DNA of 64,000 nucleotides from assembly GCA_014647935.1 (NCBI GenBank), contig BMQD01000024.1, positions 1-64,000 on the forward strand. The letters run 5' to 3'. Origin of the DNA: Planomonospora parontospora (GTDB lineage Bacteria; Actinomycetota; Actinomycetes; Streptosporangiales; Streptosporangiaceae). Made by a program: the position numbers and the translations under genes. The notes under the pieces are model-generated. The model was not told the DNA's origin. It searched no databases and saw nothing but the letters and a program-made list of their open reading frames with translations. Shown piece after piece: positions 61,466 through 64,000 of this stretch (the first letter of the stretch is position 1; every line of letters starts with the position of its first letter).

Positions 61466-61832
61466 CCCGGCGGGGAGAGCGGCCGGCCGGTGGCAGGGGC
61501 CGCCGCGCGCAGGAGAACCGTGCCCTTTGGGAGGTTCACATCCAGATCAAGATGGTTGGCCGCAGTTTGTGGTTGTAGGTCCGGAGCATAGAATCACGAA
61601 ATTCCTTGACGAAGAGAGTGAGTTGGCGGGATACCGGGAAGAGCTGAGCAGATACCTCGGGGCGTGCTGATGCCCGGAGGAGGATTCGCCGTTCCCCGCA
61701 GCCGGGCGGCGCGCATCGGGACATCAGGGGCAGAAGCCCGGAGGACCTGGATGTTCAGCTCGGTGAAGCTCCACGGTTCGGAAGATTCACTTGACGCCGG
61801 ACCGTCCGTGCCGGGAGATTGGCCAGCGAATC
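61422..61832. other. Expanded spacer between ruvX and mltG
   Basis: Besides the tandem repeats and the low-GC remnant described separately, these 411 bases show nothing further. From 61671 onward the sequence regains high GC and has no recognisable gene until ATG 61833. Confidence 0.6.
61520..61670 (+). pseudogene. Low-GC gene remnant between ruvX and mltG
   Basis: An open stretch ending at TGA 61670 encodes ...WPQFVVVGPEHRITKFLDEE and SELAGYREELSRYLGAC, which reads like the C-terminal half of a small soluble protein. Its third codon positions are only about half G/C (cat, gat, caa, aga, aaa, agt), quite unlike every core gene around it. No start codon with a ribosome site is in frame; upstream the frame enters G-rich DNA. 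I therefore take it as a 5'-truncated remnant of a horizontally acquired gene. The family is not recognised. Confidence 0.5.
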
Positions 61833-62999
61833 ATGAACGACCTTGACATGGACTTCCTGGTCGGCGCCGAGGACGACGATGGTCGGTCGCGGCGCCGGTC
61901 GCGCGCGTCCTCGGGACGCGACGGCGGGAGGCGGGGCCGCCGCCGCAAGCGGCGCCGTAACAAGGGCGGCTTCCTGGCCCCCATGCTCGCGCTCCTCATC
62001 CTGGTGGGTGGCATCGGCGCCGGCGGTTACTACGGCTACACGTGGCTGAGCGACGTGATGACCCCGGACGACTACACCGGTCAGGGCACCGGCGAGGTCT
62101 CCGTGGAGATCACGGCGGGGCAGAGCGCCACCGACGTCGCCCGGACGCTGGAGGAGCAGGGTGTGGTCAAGAGCGCCAAGGCCTTCACCAACGCCATCGC
62201 GGCGGCCGGCAAGAGCTCCTCCCTGCAGCCGGGGACCTACACCCTGCGCAAGCAGATGTCCGCCGCCGCGGCGGTCGAGCTCCTCGACCCGAGCAAGCAG
62301 CTGATGGACCGGGTCACCCTCAAGGAGGGGCTGCGCCTGTCCGACACCCTCATCACCCTGGCCAAGGCGACGGGCCGGCCGCTGAGGGACTTCCAGCAGG
62401 CGGCCAAGGACGCCGAGGCGCTGGGCCTGCCCGGCTACGCCAGGGGCAGGCTGGAGGGCTACGCGTTCCCGGCCACCTACGACATCACGCCCAAGATGTC
62501 GGCGGCCGACATCCTGGCCGTGATGGTCGAGCGCTTCAACGACACCGCCGACAAGGACAAACTGGTCGCCGGGGCCAAGGAGCTCGGCCACACGCCGCAC
62601 GAGATCATGACGATCGCCAGCATCATCCAGGCGGAGGCCGGCCGGGTCAGCGACATGGGGAAGATGGCCCGGGTCATCTACAACCGCCTGGAGAAGGGGC
62701 GGAAGCTGGAGATGGACAGCACGGTGATGTACGGACTGAACAAGTACGGCATCGCCGCGACCAACGCCGATCTGCGCAGCACGTCCCCCTACAACACCTA
62801 CGCCAGGACCGGGCTGCCGCCGGGTCCGATCAGCAACCCCGGCGACCATGCCATCCAGGCCGCGCTCAACCCGCCCGAGGGCGACTGGTTCTTCTTCGTG
62901 ACCACCGACCCTGAGCGGCGGCTGACCGAGTTCGCCACCACCGAGGCGGAGTTCCTCCGGCTCAAGGCCAAGTTCAACAGGAAGCAGGCGGGCGGGTGA
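61833..62999 (+). CDS. mltG: Endolytic transglycosylase MltG
   Basis: A 388-residue membrane protein that cuts nascent peptidoglycan glycan strands. A basic, Arg-rich cytoplasmic N-terminus (residues 18-45) precedes one helix (FLAPMLALLILVGGIGAGGY), a LysM-like segment, and the YceG/MltG domain: RLEGYAFPATYDI, TIASIIQAEAGRVSDMGKMA with the catalytic Glu, VIYNRLEKGRKLEMDSTV, and YNTYARTGLPPGPISNPG. ATG 61833 lies 14 bases after GGGAG; ATG 61848 is a nearby alternative. It is coupled to aroE by a four-base overlap. Confidence 0.95.
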   Translation: MNDLDMDFLVGAEDDDGRSRRRSRASSGRDGGRRGRRRKRRRNKGGFLAPMLALLILVGGIGAGGYYGYTWLSDVMTPDDYTGQGTGEVSVEITAGQSATDVARTLEEQGVVKSAKAFTNAIAAAGKSSSLQPGTYTLRKQMSAAAAVELLDPSKQLMDRVTLKEGLRLSDTLITLAKATGRPLRDFQQAAKDAEALGLPGYARGRLEGYAFPATYDITPKMSAADILAVMVERFNDTADKDKLVAGAKELGHTPHEIMTIASIIQAEAGRVSDMGKMARVIYNRLEKGRKLEMDSTVMYGLNKYGIAATNADLRSTSPYNTYARTGLPPGPISNPGDHAIQAALNPPEGDWFFFVTTDPERRLTEFATTEAEFLRLKAKFNRKQAGG

Positions 63000-63850
63000 C
63001 GCGGTCCGTGCCGGGGACCGTGACGAGGGCCGCGGTCCTGGGCTCGCCGATCGCCCACTCGCTCTCGCCCTACCTGCACCGGGCCGCCTACGAGGCGCTC
63101 GGCCTGGACGGCTGGAGCTACGAGGCGATCGAGTGCGACGAGGCGGCGCTGCCCGCCCTGCTCGGCGGCCTCGGCCCCGGGTGGGCCGGGCTCTCGCTGA
63201 CCATGCCGCTCAAGCGGGCCGTGCTCCCGCTGCTCGACACGGTCTCCGACCTCGCCGTCGAGGTGGGCGGGGCCAACACCGTGGTCCTGTCGGGGAGCGG
63301 CCGGCACGGCGACAACACCGACGTGTACGGCATCGTGCAGGCACTGTCCGAGGCCGGGGTGGCCCCTCCCCGGTCCGCGGTGATCCTGGGCGGAGGGGCG
63401 ACGGCCGCCTCCACCCTGGCCGCCCTGCGCGAGCTGGGCCTGGGCGAGGCCACGCTGGTGGTCCGCGACCAGGCCAGGGCGGGGGAGACCGCCGAGGTGG
63501 CCGAACGGCTGGGCACGGCCCTGACGGTGCAGACCTTCGACAAGCTCGACGCGGTCCTGGACGTGGACCTGGTGGTCTCCACCCTGCCGTCCGGCGCGGC
63601 GGACGGCTTCGCCGACCTGGTGGCCGCCCGCGCCCCCGCGGTCTTCGACGTGGTCTACGCCCCCTGGCCCACCCTTCTCGCGCAGGCCGTACGGCGGGCG
63701 GGCGGGACCGTGGTCGGCGGCTTCCCGATGCTGCTGCACCAGGCGGTCCGGCAGGTCGAGCTGATGACCGGCCGGACGGACGTGCCGGTGGAGGCGATGC
63801 GCGCGGCCGGTGAGGCGGAGATCCTCAGACGAGCCGGTCGGGCGAGCTGA
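62996..63850 (+). CDS. aroE: Shikimate dehydrogenase
   Basis: An NADPH-dependent enzyme of the aromatic amino acid pathway that reduces 3-dehydroshikimate, 284 residues. The substrate site shows SPIAHSLSPYLHRAAY and LTMPLKR (catalytic Lys), then DNTDVYGIVQAL. The Rossmann domain has VILGGGATAAST, and PSGAADGFADL and FDVVYAPWPT follow. GTG 62996 overlaps the mltG stop. Its last 26 bases overlap the 3' end of a convergent gene. Confidence 0.93.
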   Translation: MTRSVPGTVTRAAVLGSPIAHSLSPYLHRAAYEALGLDGWSYEAIECDEAALPALLGGLGPGWAGLSLTMPLKRAVLPLLDTVSDLAVEVGGANTVVLSGSGRHGDNTDVYGIVQALSEAGVAPPRSAVILGGGATAASTLAALRELGLGEATLVVRDQARAGETAEVAERLGTALTVQTFDKLDAVLDVDLVVSTLPSGAADGFADLVAARAPAVFDVVYAPWPTLLAQAVRRAGGTVVGGFPMLLHQAVRQVELMTGRTDVPVEAMRAAGEAEILRRAGRAS

Positions 63851-64000
63851 CCGTCCCGGAGCCGTACGGCCGGAAGCCGCGCCGGGCGACGGTGAACAGC
63901 AGCGCGACGATCAGTGCCTCGACCGCGAGGGGGAACCAGCCCCGCAGCTGCAGGTGCTGAGGGAGCTGCTGGCCGTACGTCAGGGCGATCAGGGGCGACA
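63825..64000 (-). CDS. C-terminal end of a membrane protein, cut by window edge
   Basis: The minus strand from 64000 is open to TGA at 63825 and encodes 57 residues with one clear hydrophobic helix (WFPLAVEALIVALLFTVARR) and a short polar tail. The 5' part lies outside the window, so the identity cannot be judged. It overlaps the aroE 3' end by 26 bases. A chance frame cannot be excluded. Confidence 0.5.
   Translation of the reverse strand, partial: SPLIALTYGQQLPQHLQLRGWFPLAVEALIVALLFTVARRGFRPYGSGTVSSPDRLV

Noticed and set aside
1-64000. CRISPR arrays, insertion sequences, integrases, prophage genes, rRNA
   Set aside because: No regularly spaced direct repeats with spacers, no transposase or integrase motifs and no rRNA were seen. 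The tRNA genes show no flanking attachment-site duplication within the window.

Overview
The window is high-GC DNA with strong G/C preference at third codon positions and many GTG starts. Several ATGA/GTGA gene overlaps and apparently leaderless genes are also present. An SsgB-type sporulation protein, F420-type and phosphatidylinositol-mannoside genes, and a gene order matching the actinobacterial thrS to aroE chromosomal segment indicate a sporulating filamentous actinomycete. Streptosporangiales (Streptosporangium/Nonomuraea-like) is my best guess, by inference only. No phage, plasmid, insertion sequence or CRISPR array is visible; this is core chromosome with a few accessory patches.

Layout. 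1-8985: a 3'-truncated tRNA-Gly, histidine ammonia-lyase, the pabB-pabC pair for p-aminobenzoate, a divergent LVIVD-repeat lipoprotein/DUF305 lipoprotein pair, ssgB, tRNA-Val(CAC) with a strong terminator, an exported beta-carbonic anhydrase, and a DoxX membrane protein behind a palindromic operator candidate. 9012-15041: GH51 arabinofuranosidase, GH13 amylase-family enzyme, an LLM-type (F420) oxidoreductase, a PAP2-like membrane protein and dapD.

15203-37668: the conserved thrS / HIT / PIP synthase / acyltransferase / pimA / pdxS / pdxT / yebC series. It is interrupted at 18573-27189 by a large alkaline-phosphatase-fold membrane protein, a P450-like/PEP-mutase-like fusion with a divergent ArsR-type regulator, a secreted GHL10 protein and an EF-G2-like GTPase. 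A PhoD phosphatase and a cation/proton antiporter are also interspersed.

37847-46800: a LexA-type SOS box followed by ruvC-ruvA-ruvB, then yajC-secD-secF, apt and relA. This covers recombination, protein export, purine salvage and the stringent response. 46987-55414: DUF349 protein, two paralogous membrane-anchored cyclophilins flanking a glyoxalase-II-like hydrolase, hisS-aspS and a P450.

55624-64000: DUF2231 membrane protein, rarA, a DUF948 protein with a small partner, alaS, ruvX, mltG and aroE, followed by the 3' end of a convergent membrane protein cut by the window edge. A low-GC gene remnant lies between ruvX and mltG.

The most unusual object is the P450-like/PEP-mutase-like fusion (20967-22511) with its regulator. 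I found no clearly new multi-gene defence or secretion system. Other points worth a look are the SecD low-complexity insertion, the EF-G2 active-site substitution, the four-cysteine cyclophilin pair, and several short regulatory palindromes.
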